Source of the DNA: Flavobacteriales bacterium
Lineage (GTDB): Bacteria > Bacteroidota > Bacteroidia > Flavobacteriales_F > PHOS-HE28
Direction of reading: 5' to 3'
Length of the DNA stretch: 64,000 bases
NCBI GenBank assembly: GCA_030584065.1
Contig: CP129489.1
Span: 62,001 to 126,000 of the forward strand
The translations under genes and the position numbers were made by a program. This document shows, in pieces, positions 36,101 through 47,200 of the stretch (within the stretch, counting starts at the first letter, position 1; the number at the start of each line of letters is the position of its first letter). The notes beneath the pieces were generated by a model. The model worked only from the letters and a program-made list of their open reading frames with translations, was not told where the DNA came from and searched no databases.

Positions 36101-39100
36101 ACCGGGGGGCTGGGGAGCCAGGAACCGGTAGAGCCGCGTGCCGCCGGGCCAGGCCGTCAGGGCGTCGTACAGGATGGTCGGGCTCGCCGTGTGGTCTACG
36201 GAATTCACGGCCACGCGACTGGAGGTGTTCCCGCCGGTGATGGCGATGGAGGCACCGTCCACATAGGCTGCACCCGTTGGGCTGTAGCGGAATTCAATCG
36301 CGCCGCTGGCCTGGTAAAGCGCCACCTGGAACCGCATCGTGGCTGCAGTGCCGGCCCCGAACGGCCGCACGAACCACTCCACGATCCGCACGTAGCTGCC
36401 CGCCGTGCCTTCCAAGGAAGTGCGCACGTATCCATCCGAACCCGTGTGCAGGTCGTCCCACCAGGGGGCGAGCAGGGGCAGGTCCGTCGCGCTGGTGAGC
36501 GGGCTGTTGAAGCGCGAGCCGGAGATCGCCGTGTTGCCGAGGCGCATCAGGCCATTCGAGTTCGTGCTGAACTGCGTGTAGGAGTTCGTCCCGTAGGTCA
36601 TGGGGAAGCCGATGGCGGTGAGCGGTCCGCCCGTATCATCCAGGTTGGTGCCTTGGATCGTCACCGGGCTGGTCATCGGGAGCAGGCCGCCGTTCGTGTT
36701 CGTCTCGAAGGCGTAGCTGCCGATCGGTCCGGGGGCGCTGGCATACACGCTCAGCTGGCTGGTGCCGCCCACGCACACCGTGGATGGCGTGGCCGAGATG
36801 CTGATGGCCGGCGGGGTGGGCACGGGCAGGATGGTGAAGGTGCCGAGGTTGCGGTTGCACAGCGCATCAGGGGGGAAGCCCTCATGCAGCAGCAGCACCT
36901 GCACCTGGTCGCCCGGCGTGAAGGGCCCGATCGTCACCTGGTCGAAGTCCACGAAGCCGCCCTGGTCCACAGGCGTCCCGCCATTCACGATGTAGCGCAC
37001 GCCGCAGGTGGGCGCATCGCCCGTGAAGTTGATCTGCACGTCGATGGTGCTCGCGCACACATCGAAGGTGGCCGTGCCATCGGGGTCCACGCAGAAGGGC
37101 GTGCACTCCACCTCGAACACCCAGGTGTCCTGGTTGCCGTCAGCGCAACTGTTGCTGCCGTCGCTGTCGATCTCGATGAAGATGGAGTTGTAGCCGAAAT
37201 CAGAGGAGCCCGATACGCCGAAGAGGTTGGCGAAGCTGCCCGTCAGCTGCGGGATGGGCGGCCCCTGGTTGTCCGTGCCGCTGTAGGCCCGGATCACATC
37301 GTTCGGGTCCATCGTGCCCTCCACGAAGGTCACCGTCACCGTCTCCAGCGGGTTGTCGCTCGTGAAGGTGAAGGTGCGCGGGTCGTTGTTGCTGTAGCAA
37401 TGCGATACGGTGAGCGTGGAGCCGCAGACGATCTCCACCGGGCAGCCGCTGAAGTAGTTGCCGAGTTCGAGGTCGCAAACCGTGCCGTTGTCCACCGTCA
37501 CGCTCACGGCGTCGGTGGTGGCGAAGGGTCCGATGATGTTGGAGCCCAAGCCTGCCGCCTGGCCGATGGGCGAGCCGCCATTCACGCTGTATTCAATCGT
37601 GGCCGATCCGCCCGAGCCGAGGCTCGTGAGGTTCACATCCACGCTGAACTGGTTGCTGGGGCAGTTGTCCACCACGCTGGCGGTGGCCGTGGCGGCCTGC
37701 TGGCAGCCGGTCACTTCCAGGGTGTACGCACCGCTGGCCGTGCCCGTGCCGGTGACGTAGATGTAGTACGTCTGGTCGGCGGAGGCGGTGAAGTTCACCG
37801 TCGATTGCAGGCCGCAGCCGTTGTCGTTGCTGGCGATGCAGGTCAGCGTGCCGCAGGCCCCGGACAAGACGGCCAGGCGGCTGTCGAAGGCGGTGCCGGT
37901 GCACAGGCTGGCGGTGAGGTTGCCGCACTGGCCGGAGATGGAGTACCACACACCGGGTGCGGTTCCCACGGCATCCACGCAACCGGCAGGTGCGCCCTGG
38001 TTGGTGGCACCCGCCGTGGTGCCGGATACCGGCGTGCCGCAGCTCACCGGGATGGCTCCGGCGCACAGGTCGTTGGCCGGCGGGCCGGTGAGGCAGAGGT
38101 TGAAGGTGCCTGCGGTGCCAGCGAAGGTGAGCACGCGGAACAGGTAGTTCGTGTTCGGTGTCACGGCGAACTGGCCGGCGTCCACGTCACCCACGCAGTA
38201 CACCTCGGAACCACCGCAGGCGGTAAGCACCTGCACGGCGCGCACCGTCATGGTGCCCAGGGTGTATTGCCAGTTGATCACCGAGTTCGAGCCCGAGTTG
38301 AAGCTGTACCACACATCCACCAGGCCTGTTACCAGGCAGCTGGGGTAGGGCGAATCCCCGGCGGTGGCACCAACCGTGGTGCCGGCGATGCCCACACATG
38401 CACCGAACGGATCCACCGTGATGGGGGTGGGGCTGGCGCAGTTGTCATTGGCGATGATCGTGAAGGTGAAGGGACCCACCCAGGCGCTGGGGCCGTTGAC
38501 GCCGCAATCAGCGCGCACCCAGAATTCCCAGTTGCCTACGCTCAGGTCGTTGCGCGTGAGCGTGGGGGTGCCGGTGATGCCGGGGTTGGAAGGGGTGACG
38601 GGCGTGCCGCCGCCCGCCAGTTGCACGTGGGCATCCCACACGGTCTCCGTGCAGCCGGCGTTCCACGTGAAGGTGGCGCTGGTGCCACTGGTCACGTTCA
38701 CAGCGAGCGTGTTGGGCTGCGGGCAGGGCGGTGGCGGGTCGATGGTGATCACATAATCCTCCACCTCGCCATAGTCGCCAGGCGCACCGCAGGGGGTGAT
38801 GCTCGGTCCTGGAACGGTGACGTCCCAAGCGCTGCGCACGCGCATGCGGTGGGCGCCCACAGGGGGAGAGCAGCTCAGGCTGATGGGGAATGAAGCCGAG
38901 CTGTTGGCCGGCACCGGCGTTGCGGTGAAGCCCACGCGCTCGCCGGGGTTGTCGAAGATGCCGTCATCATTGTAGTCGATCCAAACGGCGTAGGCCTGGG
39001 AATAGGCCCCGGAGGAGATGATGCAGTTGTAACTGGTGCCCGCCTGCAGGTTGGTGGTGAGCAGCGGATTGCCCGTGTAGTCGTTGTAGAAGCTCACGCA

Positions 39101-40933
39101 TGCGGTGCCGCTGTTGTTGTCCAGCGTGTTCAGCTGCACCCGGGCGATGAGGTCGCCGAACGAGCAGCCGCTGGTGGACGTCGGGGTGCAATAGGTGCCG
39201 CAGATGGCCACCGGCGTGGTGCTGGTGGTCACGCTCACCGGAGTGGAGGCCACGCCCGGGTTGCCGCTGCAGGAGACCACGCAACGGTACTCCCAGGTGG
39301 CGCCGAAGGCCTGGCTGGCGCTCTGCGTGAGGCCCGTGCCCAGCACCGTGAAGGTGCTGAAGCCGTCATCGGAGCGCTGCCACTCATAGGTGAGCCCCGT
39401 GCCCAGGGGCGGGGTGGACATGGAGAGCGTGAAGCTGCTGTTGCCGCAGGGCGATGCGTTGCTGGTGAGGGTTACGCCTGGCGAGGGCGGGTCGGTGCAG
39501 GGAGGCAGGGGCAGGATGGTGACGCAGAAATCCTCTGTCTCACCGTAGGCATAGGTGCCCGTGGCGGCCGGTGGCGCTCCGGCTTCGGCAACGATGGCCC
39601 TGAAACGGACGGCGCCCAGGCTGGCCGTGGGCGGCACGCTGATGTTCATGTCCGTGATGCCGTTCAATTGGGATGTGGGCCCGCCTTGGGCGAGGGTCTC
39701 GCCTGCATCGGCGAAGTCGCCGTCGCCGTTGAAGTCAGCGAAGAGCGAGTAGTAGGCAGTATAGTGGAAACCGCTGCATGAGCCGTTGCGGATGCGCACG
39801 GTGGCCGTGGTGCCCTGCTGCAGGGACAGCCCCGTGCCGCTGGTGAAGGTGTAGGTTTCGCAGGTGGTGGCCAGCGATCCGAAGCCTACGCCGTTCACCT
39901 TCACGCTGTCGATCTTGGTGTCGGCTGTGTTCGTGGCATTCGAGGCCGGGTAGGTGACGCAATCACAGGCACTGGTGTTCAGCGTCACGGTCACCGGGGC
40001 GCTGGTGGCGCTCTGCCCGCCGTTGGTGCAGGTCACCAGGCAGCGGTACTGGGTGGTCTGGGTCAAAGAGATGCTCTGGGTGCCGGCATTGGTGCCGAAG
40101 GGGTTCCAGGAACCGCCGCCGTCGGTGCTGCGCTGCCAAGCGTAGGTGATGCCGGTGCCCAGGCTCGAGTTCTGCAGGCTGAGGTTGAATGCCGCGCCGG
40201 CACATGCGGTGCTTACGCTCGCCAGCGTGTTGCCCGGGGCTGGGATGCCGTTGCAGGCCACGCTGGATTGCCAGCCGAAGCGCATGTTCGGGCGCGTGGT
40301 GGCGCTGGTGCTGGTTGATAGCGTGCTCGCGCAAACGCCCGATGCATCAGCCCGGTACCACCGGCTGTAGGTGGCGCCGGCCAGCGTGTTGGTCCACTGG
40401 GTAGAGGCGTTGTTCGAGAATCCCGCGTTGTTGAAGCAGGTCTCGATCACGAGGTTATCCGTGCCATTCCAGACGAATGGGGCCACGAAGGAGAACTGAT
40501 TCCAGCCGACCACGGGCGTGTAGGTGGTGGCAACCGTGTTGGCGATCTGCCCGGTGGTCACGTAACCCGCGCTGATGGGGTTGGCGTTGGCACCCACGTT
40601 GAACACTCGGATCTGCCAACCGGTATGGGCGGCCGTGCCATTCAGGGCGGTCACATTGAAGCCAATGGACTGCACCTGCGAGCCCGCCGCGATGCCGGCC
40701 GCGGCCATCTGGGCAGCCGGCACGAAGAACTGGTGCCGTGCACCCCAATAATACTGGCCGAACGGCGCTGGATAGCCCGTGGCGGTGTTGGCTGCGGTGC
40801 CGGTGCCCACAATCGAGAAGGTCTGGGCCTGGGAGCTTAGCGCCAACAGGCCCATGGCCAGCAGCAAGGCGCCGCGACAGGCGCTGCGCCATGCGGAACG
40901 CCAAGGCGTTCGACTGGAGTTTTCACAATTCAT
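33170..40933 (-). CDS. Giant multidomain secreted protein with type A T9SS sorting domain
   Basis: A 2587-residue protein. The ATG at 40933 gives a long, Arg-rich signal peptide (MNCENSSRTPWRSAWRS to about SSQAQ). The in-frame stretch further upstream is proline- and low-complexity-rich and contains the promoter. Two GEVED domains are visible (about 325-475 and 575-715; FADFNGDGDFADAGE and WIDYNDDGIFDNPGE). Ig-like and FN3-like modules follow, then CUB-like pieces with DPNDVIRAYSGTDNQG, and a DTDGDNIPDCADECP calcium-binding type repeat. A C-terminal module of about 300 residues (LDWKTSPCGGEFVVAN, CPRTKLMDIPDNQFLSCGQ) precedes a type A signal (MFPNPNRGDQ, FDAFGKRVV, ending RLVIQK). No enzyme domain is evident. 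It is a paralog of the next upstream gene. Confidence 0.85.
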   Translation of the reverse strand: MNCENSSRTPWRSAWRSACRGALLLAMGLLALSSQAQTFSIVGTGTAANTATGYPAPFGQYYWGARHQFFVPAAQMAAAGIAAGSQVQSIGFNVTALNGTAAHTGWQIRVFNVGANANPISAGYVTTGQIANTVATTYTPVVGWNQFSFVAPFVWNGTDNLVIETCFNNAGFSNNASTQWTNTLAGATYSRWYRADASGVCASTLSTSTSATTRPNMRFGWQSSVACNGIPAPGNTLASVSTACAGAAFNLSLQNSSLGTGITYAWQRSTDGGGSWNPFGTNAGTQSISLTQTTQYRCLVTCTNGGQSATSAPVTVTLNTSACDCVTYPASNATNTADTKIDSVKVNGVGFGSLATTCETYTFTSGTGLSLQQGTTATVRIRNGSCSGFHYTAYYSLFADFNGDGDFADAGETLAQGGPTSQLNGITDMNISVPPTASLGAVRFRAIVAEAGAPPAATGTYAYGETEDFCVTILPLPPCTDPPSPGVTLTSNASPCGNSSFTLSMSTPPLGTGLTYEWQRSDDGFSTFTVLGTGLTQSASQAFGATWEYRCVVSCSGNPGVASTPVSVTTSTTPVAICGTYCTPTSTSGCSFGDLIARVQLNTLDNNSGTACVSFYNDYTGNPLLTTNLQAGTSYNCIISSGAYSQAYAVWIDYNDDGIFDNPGERVGFTATPVPANSSASFPISLSCSPPVGAHRMRVRSAWDVTVPGPSITPCGAPGDYGEVEDYVITIDPPPPCPQPNTLAVNVTSGTSATFTWNAGCTETVWDAHVQLAGGGTPVTPSNPGITGTPTLTRNDLSVGNWEFWVRADCGVNGPSAWVGPFTFTIIANDNCASPTPITVDPFGACVGIAGTTVGATAGDSPYPSCLVTGLVDVWYSFNSGSNSVINWQYTLGTMTVRAVQVLTACGGSEVYCVGDVDAGQFAVTPNTNYLFRVLTFAGTAGTFNLCLTGPPANDLCAGAIPVSCGTPVSGTTAGATNQGAPAGCVDAVGTAPGVWYSISGQCGNLTASLCTGTAFDSRLAVLSGACGTLTCIASNDNGCGLQSTVNFTASADQTYYIYVTGTGTASGAYTLEVTGCQQAATATASVVDNCPSNQFSVDVNLTSLGSGGSATIEYSVNGGSPIGQAAGLGSNIIGPFATTDAVSVTVDNGTVCDLELGNYFSGCPVEIVCGSTLTVSHCYSNNDPRTFTFTSDNPLETVTVTFVEGTMDPNDVIRAYSGTDNQGPPIPQLTGSFANLFGVSGSSDFGYNSIFIEIDSDGSNSCADGNQDTWVFEVECTPFCVDPDGTATFDVCASTIDVQINFTGDAPTCGVRYIVNGGTPVDQGGFVDFDQVTIGPFTPGDQVQVLLLHEGFPPDALCNRNLGTFTILPVPTPPAISISATPSTVCVGGTSQLSVYASAPGPIGSYAFETNTNGGLLPMTSPVTIQGTNLDDTGGPLTAIGFPMTYGTNSYTQFSTNSNGLMRLGNTAISGSRFNSPLTSATDLPLLAPWWDDLHTGSDGYVRTSLEGTAGSYVRIVEWFVRPFGAGTAATMRFQVALYQASGAIEFRYSPTGAAYVDGASIAITGGNTSSRVAVNSVDHTASPTILYDALTAWPGGTRLYRFLAPQPPGVTYTWSPADDLDDPNSATPIASNITETTTYTASVFFGGCPTDVTVDVTVEPALTSASITPSSGTICTGTNAVTLTANAGDGVPPFTYAWTDPNNQPAGTSQTVDANLGGTWTCLVTDACNGSFLASATITAVAPPTVNITATAPICAGGSVTLSANATNATNVLWGGAAPVGGSTTADVTISGLSGANNGTYTVTASNEGCTTAPASYVLAVNPNPSITSTTAVPATVCTGGTSQLDVAAAPPALQLVLNGTGFWMDELSWTLTNSLNAIVGSGGGYGNNQIITVPLGALTNGPFTFSVETQGTFNDNQSTYTLTCGGSTILTGTVFGGQTFSQGGLVCEGSFTYAWSPATFLSGTAISNPVASGVTSETPYSVLVTNTSTGCSSTGNVTVGMYPVPTLDCGTYPTLCAADAPIALTGSPAGGTWSGTGVTGSSFNPAVGTQTLTYSYTYGAGCVATCQVTITVLSADTDGDNIPDCADECPTLFGEIGDPCDAGPGFILGQIDGDCNCIGVACTEDVRLEVKTDANGSHTSWEIREATTSLLVCSGGPYTGINDATITTDCCLPAACYVLRVFDSAGDGIVGGGYVLREAGGNQRRIIDNRGNFTTGSISQINDASSFCVPMGDDRLVFTSCDKLDWKTSPCGGEFVVANDNSAVSAQYGVNNANSGYQMWWFDPNGGFSFRRFQSHNTANGLPASATRACHFQINSWSGNQLQQGVMYNVRVRGRINGVYNEWGPACRLMVDNVAAQCPRTKLMDIPDNQFLSCGQFRPVGTGQASLVHARPVRRMNNNCNWVSANRYQFRFRIPAENIVVVKTSQTGQYWVNTNGLACDKTYEVDVRASFNNGATWCTVTPDPNNVEDPAWGDVCLLTTTCAIQSMALQGGSSPDGAALRMFPNPNRGDQVMISLDHVAEEVTTVSVDIFDAFGKRVVARTIAVQDGYMNTLFDLNGALANGLYMVNITAGAETYTERLVIQK

Positions 40934-41124
40934 GATCACGTGGTTTTGGATTGGGTTCGGAGCTGAAAAGGCCGCATTCGGGCGGCCGCCGAGGGCGGTG
41001 CCGGCAGGCACGATCACAGGAGGCAAGACAGCGCGCTCGGACCATCGTCCTGCGCGGCCTGCATCAGGTGGCGGTAAGAGGTCGGGAGCGTAGGGGTTGG
41101 GGCATCTCTGGTTTTGGGGTGAGC

Positions 41125-41155
41125 CAATATTATCCGAGTGTTGCCCTGGATGCAA
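41125..41155 (-). promoter_or_regulatory. Promoter of the giant gene ending at 33170
   Basis: On the minus strand TTG (41155-41153), a 20-nt spacer and TAATATTG (41132-41125) fit the -33/-7 Bacteroidota promoter with one mismatch to TAnnTTTG. An A-tract (complement of the T-run at 41160) lies directly upstream, as an UP-like element would. Confidence 0.55.
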
Positions 41156-41216
41156 GGACTTTTTTTTTGTCCACAGCAGGCAACCACCGCATGCGCGTGC
41201 GATCGCCGGGAATGCG

Positions 41217-41244
41217 AAGGGCCCCGGCATGCGCCGGGGCCCTT
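41217..41244. terminator. Terminator of the giant gene ending at 41263
   Basis: A perfect 12-bp stem, AAGGGCCCCGGC (41217-41228) with GCCGGGGCCCTT (41233-41244), has an ATGC loop and lies 18 bp beyond the minus-strand stop codon. Confidence 0.78.
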
Positions 41245-41262
41245 CATTCCTGCCGGTGAAGC

Positions 41263-44200
41263 TCAGGGCTGGATGACGAGGCGCTCGCTGAACGCCGCGC
41301 TGCCCGCCGTGATGTTCACCACGTAGAGGCCGGATGCCAGCTCGCCGTTGAGGTCGAGCACGGTGTTCACGTAGCCGTCCTGCACCGCGATGGTGCGTGC
41401 GGCCACGCGCTTGCCGAAGGCGTCGAAGATGTCGACGCTCACGGTCTGCACTTCGGGCTGCACGCGATCAAGCCCGATCATCAGCTGGTCGCCGCGGTTG
41501 GGGTTGGGGTGCATGCGGAGGGCGGGCGCTTCATGCGGGGTGGTGGGCGCCAAGGCCAGGCTGCCCGGGCAGGCCACCGTGCTCAGCTCGCACACATCGC
41601 CCCACGCCGGATCGCTCACCGAGTTGGGGTTGGGCGTCACCACGCACCAGGTGCTTCCGCCATTGAAGCTGGCGCGCACGTCCACCTCGTAGGTCTTGCC
41701 GCACTGCAGGCCGTTGGTGTTCACGAAGTAGTTGCCGGCGCCCACGGCGGTGGTCTTCACCAGCACGAAGTTCTCCGAAGCGAGGCGGAAGCGGAACTGG
41801 TAGCGGTTGGCGCTCACCCATTGGCAGTTGTTGTTCATCCGTCGCACGGGCTTGGCATGCACCAGGCTGGCCTGGCTGGTGCCGATGGGGCGCACCTGAC
41901 CACAGCTCAGGAACTGGTTGTCGGGGATGTCCATGAGCTTGGTGCGGGGGCATTGCGCCAGGGCGTTGTTCACCATCAGGCGGCAGGCGGGGCCCCAGGG
42001 CAGGTAGTCGCCAGCCACGCGGCCGCGCACCTTCACGTTGTAGAGCACGCCCTCCTGCAGCTGGTTGCCGCTCCAGCTGTTGAGCTGGAAGTGGCAGGCG
42101 CGTACTGCATTGTTGGGCAGGCCATTGCTGGTGCTGTGGCTCTGGAAGCGCTTGAAGCTGTACCCGCCATTGGGGTCGTACCACCACATCTGATAGCCGC
42201 TGTTCGCGTTGCTAACGCCGAACTGGGCGCTCACCGCCGGGTTCGCATTGGCCACCACGAACTCACCGCCGCAGGGGCTGGTCTTCCAGTCGATCCGGTC
42301 GCAGCTGGTGTAGATCAGGCGGTCGCTTCCCAGCGGCAGGCAGAAGCCCTCGCCATTGGCGATCTGGCTGGTGAGGCCGCTGGCAAAGCCGCCGTTGCCG
42401 TACTGGTCGCGCAGGTTGTCCACGAGGCGTGCGCCGCTGTTGATCTTCAGCTGGTAGCCGCCGCCACCGGCGATGCCGTCTCCGGCGTCATCGGTCACCA
42501 CCAGGTAGAAGCAGCCGTCGGGCAGGCAGGTGGCCTCGCTGTAGGCGGGGCTGGGCGGGTAGATGCCGCCGCCGGCCTGCACCAGGATGTCGGTGCCCTG
42601 CTCGCGGAGCTCCCAGCCCAGGTCGCTGGCCCCGTCAGGCTGCCAGATCAGGTCCAGGTCGGTGGTGCAGGGCACGCCGGAGCAGTTGCAGTTCGTGTCG
42701 TACACATCCAGCACCGTGGCCGGGTTGCTGTCGTCGCACGCGGTGCCCGGGAGCGCCGGTCCGTCGTACACGCCCTGGCAGTCGGGTGCCTGCACGCAGA
42801 TGGTGAACTCACCGGTGGCGCCGGCCCAGCCGTAGACGCGCACCAAGTAGGTCTCGCCTGCGGTGAGGCCCGTGACGCTGAGCACCTCGGCCTGGCCGTT
42901 GATGGTGGCATCCACGCAGGCCACGCTGGTGCCATTGCAAGCGCCGCTGCGCACCTCCACGATGGGGTCGTAGGCGCCGAGGCCCTGCACCGTCACGCGG
43001 TGCGCGGTGCCCGAGGCCACGAAGCTGTACCAGACATCGTTGGCCGCGGAGCTGGTGAAGGAGCTGCAGGTGCTGGGGGCCACGGATTGGGTGGAACCGA
43101 CCGAGGTTCCTGCCGTGGGCGCGCAGGCGTAGCCCACCGTCAGCGGCACAGCGTTCGCACAAGCGTCGTTCGCCGGGGCCGGGACGGCCACGGAGATCTG
43201 CAGCGTGTAGTTGCCGAACTCAGCGGTGTTCCAGCCGTCCACCACGAAGTAATAGGTGTTGCCGGCGGTCACGCTAAGGCCGGTGATCTGCGAGTTGAAG
43301 GGGCCGCCGCCATAGAGGGGCGCCTGGCAGCCATCGTCCTGGCAGGCATAGGTGGTTCCCGCGCAGGAGTTCTCGTACACCATCAGCTTGCTGTCGTAGC
43401 TCGTGGTGCCCACGCAGAGCGTGAGGTCGAGCGTCTGGTTCACCGCCGGCGTGTAGCTGTACACCACATCACGGCCACCTGTGGCGTTCTGATCGCACGT
43501 GGTGGTGTTGTAGTTGTTCAGGAAGCCCGCGGTGCTGCCGGCAACGGTGGCCGGCACGGTGGGGATGACGATGGCCGTGCCGCAGATCTCACCGGCGATG
43601 GGCGGCGAGGCCAGCGTGGTGAACAGCGTGGCGAAGGTGTTGATGCTGAAGCCGGCTGGGCTGCCGCAATCGCTGCGCACGAAGAAGCGGTACTGCGTGT
43701 TGGGCAGCAGGCCCGTGAGGGTCACCGGCGAAGCCGCAGCGGTGACGATGGTGCCGTTCGGGCCGGGCGTGGCGCCGGTGCCGGGCGTGGTGAAGGTGGC
43801 GGCCGGGCCGTACTCCACGATGTAGCTGCCTGCCGGTCCCACCCAGCCGATGGCGGCCGTGTTGTTGGTGATCTCCGAGGCGGTCGGCGTGGCCGGAGCC
43901 GGGCAATCCGATCCGCTGATGCAGAGGTTGAACGTGCCGGGGAGCCCAGACCCCGTGTTGGTGAACACGCGCAGGTAGTAGTCGGTATTCGCTGTGGCGC
44001 CGGTGAAGTTGATGAGCGTGGGCGAGTTGGCCAGGCAGCCGATGAGCGCGCCGCCGCAACCCGGACCGTCGTACAGGGCGATGGCGTAGTTCGTGGCCGT
44101 GCCGGCGCTCATGTTGATGCGGATGGGCGGAGCGGTGGTGCCCGAATTGAAGCGGTACCAAACATCCTGAACGGTTCCTGCCACGTTGTTGCAGGTCGGG

Positions 44201-47200
44201 GCAGGGCCGTCATTGGTGGCATTCACCGTGGTGCCCACCACGCCGCCAGCCGGGCAGCCATCGATGCTGTTGATCGGGAGCAGGGTGGCATTCGTGCAGT
44301 CGTCGTTGGGCGGCGGGCAGCCGAGCCCGGGCTGGAAGCTGCCCAGGTTCACGTCGCAGCCGCCGTCGCTCTCATGCGCCAGGGTCACGGCCACGGTGGT
44401 GCCGATGGCATAGGGTCCGAGCGTCTCAACGGCGGATTCGCCCAGCCCGGTGATGGGCGTCTGCGGTGCGCCGTTCACCGTGTACTCCAGGTCAACGGTC
44501 GACCCATCGCCGGTGAAGCTTACGGCCACATCCAGGGTGAAGGTGCCGGTGAGGCAGTCCACATTGGGCGAAACGGAGCCATCGGGGTCCACGCAGCCGG
44601 GCGTGCATTCCACCTCGAAGACCCAGTTGGCGGCCCCGGACAATCCATCCTGGCAGCTGCCGCTGGCATCGCTGTCGATCTCGATGAAGAGCGCGCTTCC
44701 CGTGGAGGTCCCATTCACCCCATCGAGGTCGGCGAACGAGCCGGTGAGCTGCTGGATGGGGTCGCCGTTGCTGTCGGTGCCGCTGTATGCGCGGATGACG
44801 TCATTGGGGTCCATTCCGCCTGATACGAAGGTCACCGTCACGGTCTCGTTGGGATTGCCGGCGAGGAAGGTGAAGGTGCGTGGGTCGCCGTTGCGGTAGC
44901 AGTGCTCCACGGTGATGGTGCTGCCGCAGGTGAGGGTGACCGGGCAGTTGCTGTAGTGGTCGCCGAGGGCCAGGTCACAGAGGGTGCTGTTGCTCACGCT
45001 GAGGCTCACCTTGGTGCCGACCGGGAAGGCGGGCAGCACGTTGCTGCCGAGGCTGGCGGCCTGGCTGCCGGGGCCGCCGGGGGTTGCCACCCAGTTGATG
45101 GTCATGGCGCCGCCGGGGTTGCTGGCGATGTTCACATCGATGCTGAAGGTGCCGCCGGAGCAATCATCGGTGATGGAGGTCGTCGCTGCCACGGGGCCGC
45201 AGACGTTCAGGGTGAAGTCCAGGACTTGGCCGAAGGTGCTGTTGCCGCAGGGCGTGTTGTTGGGCAGGAAGCCGCCGGCCACATCCACATACTGCCGGCG
45301 GATGCGAAGCCGCTTGGCGCCTGGCGCGGTGCCTGGAGGGCAGTTGATGAGGCCATTGAGCGGTCCCACCGGAATTCCGATGGCGGAGTTGACCACGTTC
45401 TCGCCCGCGTCATCCCAGTCGAGGTCGCCGTTCCAATCCACCCAGGCGATGAACTGATCCAGCGGATAGTTGAGGCTGCGCGTGAAGACGAAGGGATAGC
45501 TGCCGCCCGGCGCCATGCTGCCGGTTACGGCGCTGAAGTCCACGTAGCCTGCAATGCTCGCATTCGCCTGGTTGATGCCGGCTACGCTCACATTGCTCAC
45601 GGTGCCGATGTTGGCGGGGTTCGTGTTCGCGGCGCCCGCCGTGCAGTAGTTCACGGTGAAGACGTACGGCGACGACCAATGGCTGAAGCCGTCGATGCCG
45701 CAGTCGCCGCGCACATAGGCGGCATAGGTCTGTCCGAAGGTGAGCGGGGTGGCGTTGAAGGGCGGGGCGGCCACCGTACCGGAGAGCGCCAGGCCGCTCG
45801 GGCCGCTGCCGGGTGCGCCGCTGGTGCGCACTTCCACCTCGTAGCCGGTGGCGCTCGTGGTGGTCCAGGAGACCAGGCCCAGCGTGGGGCTCGAGAGGGA
45901 GACGACGGGATTCAACGGCGTGGCGCAGGCCAGCACGTCGCGGATGTCGATGTTGTCGAGGTAAACGGCATTGGCGAAGCCGCTCGTGCCCTCGAATCGG
46001 ATGGCATTGGCACCCGCCGGCACGGAGAAGGCGAGCCTCCTCCATTGCGTGCTCGTGGGGACGAAAAGCGCAGCCTGCTCACCGCCGGTGTTCAGGTCGC
46101 CGCCCACCGCATTCGTCATGGTGACGATGTCGGTCCAAGGTCCGGCATTGCCCGTGGTGGAGTACTGCAGCTTGATCTGGTCGGTCGCCGTGTCGGTGAA
46201 CTTGGCGCCGGCCACGTCGAAGACCACCTCCTTCGAACCGGTTAGCGCCGGGAAGGTGGGGCTGGTGAGGATGAGGGTGCCGGATGCGGCATTGAAGAAG
46301 TTGAAGCGGGCGGATCCCGAGCCGGGCATGCCCTGGCCATTCACGGCATCACGGGTGAGAAAGGCGGATGAGGTGCCCGACCGCGACCAGCAATTGGAGG
46401 GGAAGTCGGTCTGGCTGAAGGCGACGGGCAGGTCGGTCGCCATGGGGATGGTGATCGGTGTGCTGGTCTCGCTTCCGCCGCCGGGCTCGGTGCAGGTGAC
46501 GGTGCACCGGTAGGAGGTTGATGCCGACTGCGTCACGGTCTGCGTTGCGGCGTTGGTGCCGAAGCCGGTCCAGCCGCCGCCGTTATCCAGCTCCCAAGCG
46601 TAGGTCACGCCGGTGCCGGTCGTGGAATTCTGGAGGCCGAGCGTGATGTTCTGTCCGATGCAGGCGCCAAGCACATTGCTGGTGGTCGCTCCCGGCGCCG
46701 GCACGCCCGCGCATGGAACAACCGGGACGAATGTGATGAAACCGTTGTAGTCGTACGGATTGAAGGTGAAGCTGGGCAACGTGCTGGCAGCGAATCCGAC
46801 ATTGAATCCGCCGATGACATAGTTGCCACGACGCAGGTTCACCCCGTCTGCTGAATACGTGTTCACTCCCGGGTTGCCAATGACCAGATTGGTGGTGGCG
46901 GTGATTCCGAACCGCACCGCACTGGTGGGAGGAATCGTATAGGTGAGACTGTTGAAGATCGGCAGTACGCCAAGTCCTGCGGAGACGATTGGTGCCGATG
47001 CCACCGTGGTCCATGCGGCACTTGGAATCGTGGTGGTTCCGCTCAGCGAGGTGGTCGAGGCGTACAAGGTCGCTGTGCCGCCATTGCTGGTTGCCTGCAC
47101 ATGAAGGCCCATTGCTGTTATCTGGACCGGGTAGGGATTGGTATTCTCCACCACGAAGGTGATCCCAGCCACGCCGAAGTTCGCCGTGGTCGATGTCGTG

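Larger units (their letters stand above)
40934..41262. other. Intergenic region between the two giant cargo genes
   Basis: These 329 bases hold the terminator of the 41263 gene (41217-41244), a run of nine T at 41160-41168 and a promoter of the 33170-40933 gene (41125-41155). The predicted leader of that gene would be about 180 nt. No further gene or RNA structure was recognised. Confidence 0.6.

Noticed and set aside
34511..38893. A 1460-codon open frame on the plus strand opposite the giant cargo gene
   Set aside because: It is antisense to a gene with clear domains, rich in Ala, Gly, Arg and His, without recognisable motifs or signal peptide. High GC and strong third-position bias produce such long shadows.
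40934..41230. An upstream extension of the giant gene to 41230
   Set aside because: It would run through a promoter and a terminator hairpin, and it lacks signal-peptide character; the ATG at 40933 gives a good signal peptide.
41509..44823. An 1104-codon plus-strand open frame opposite the second giant gene
   Set aside because: It has the same low-complexity antisense character as the frame opposite the other giant gene; both reflect the codon pattern of the shared coding sequence.
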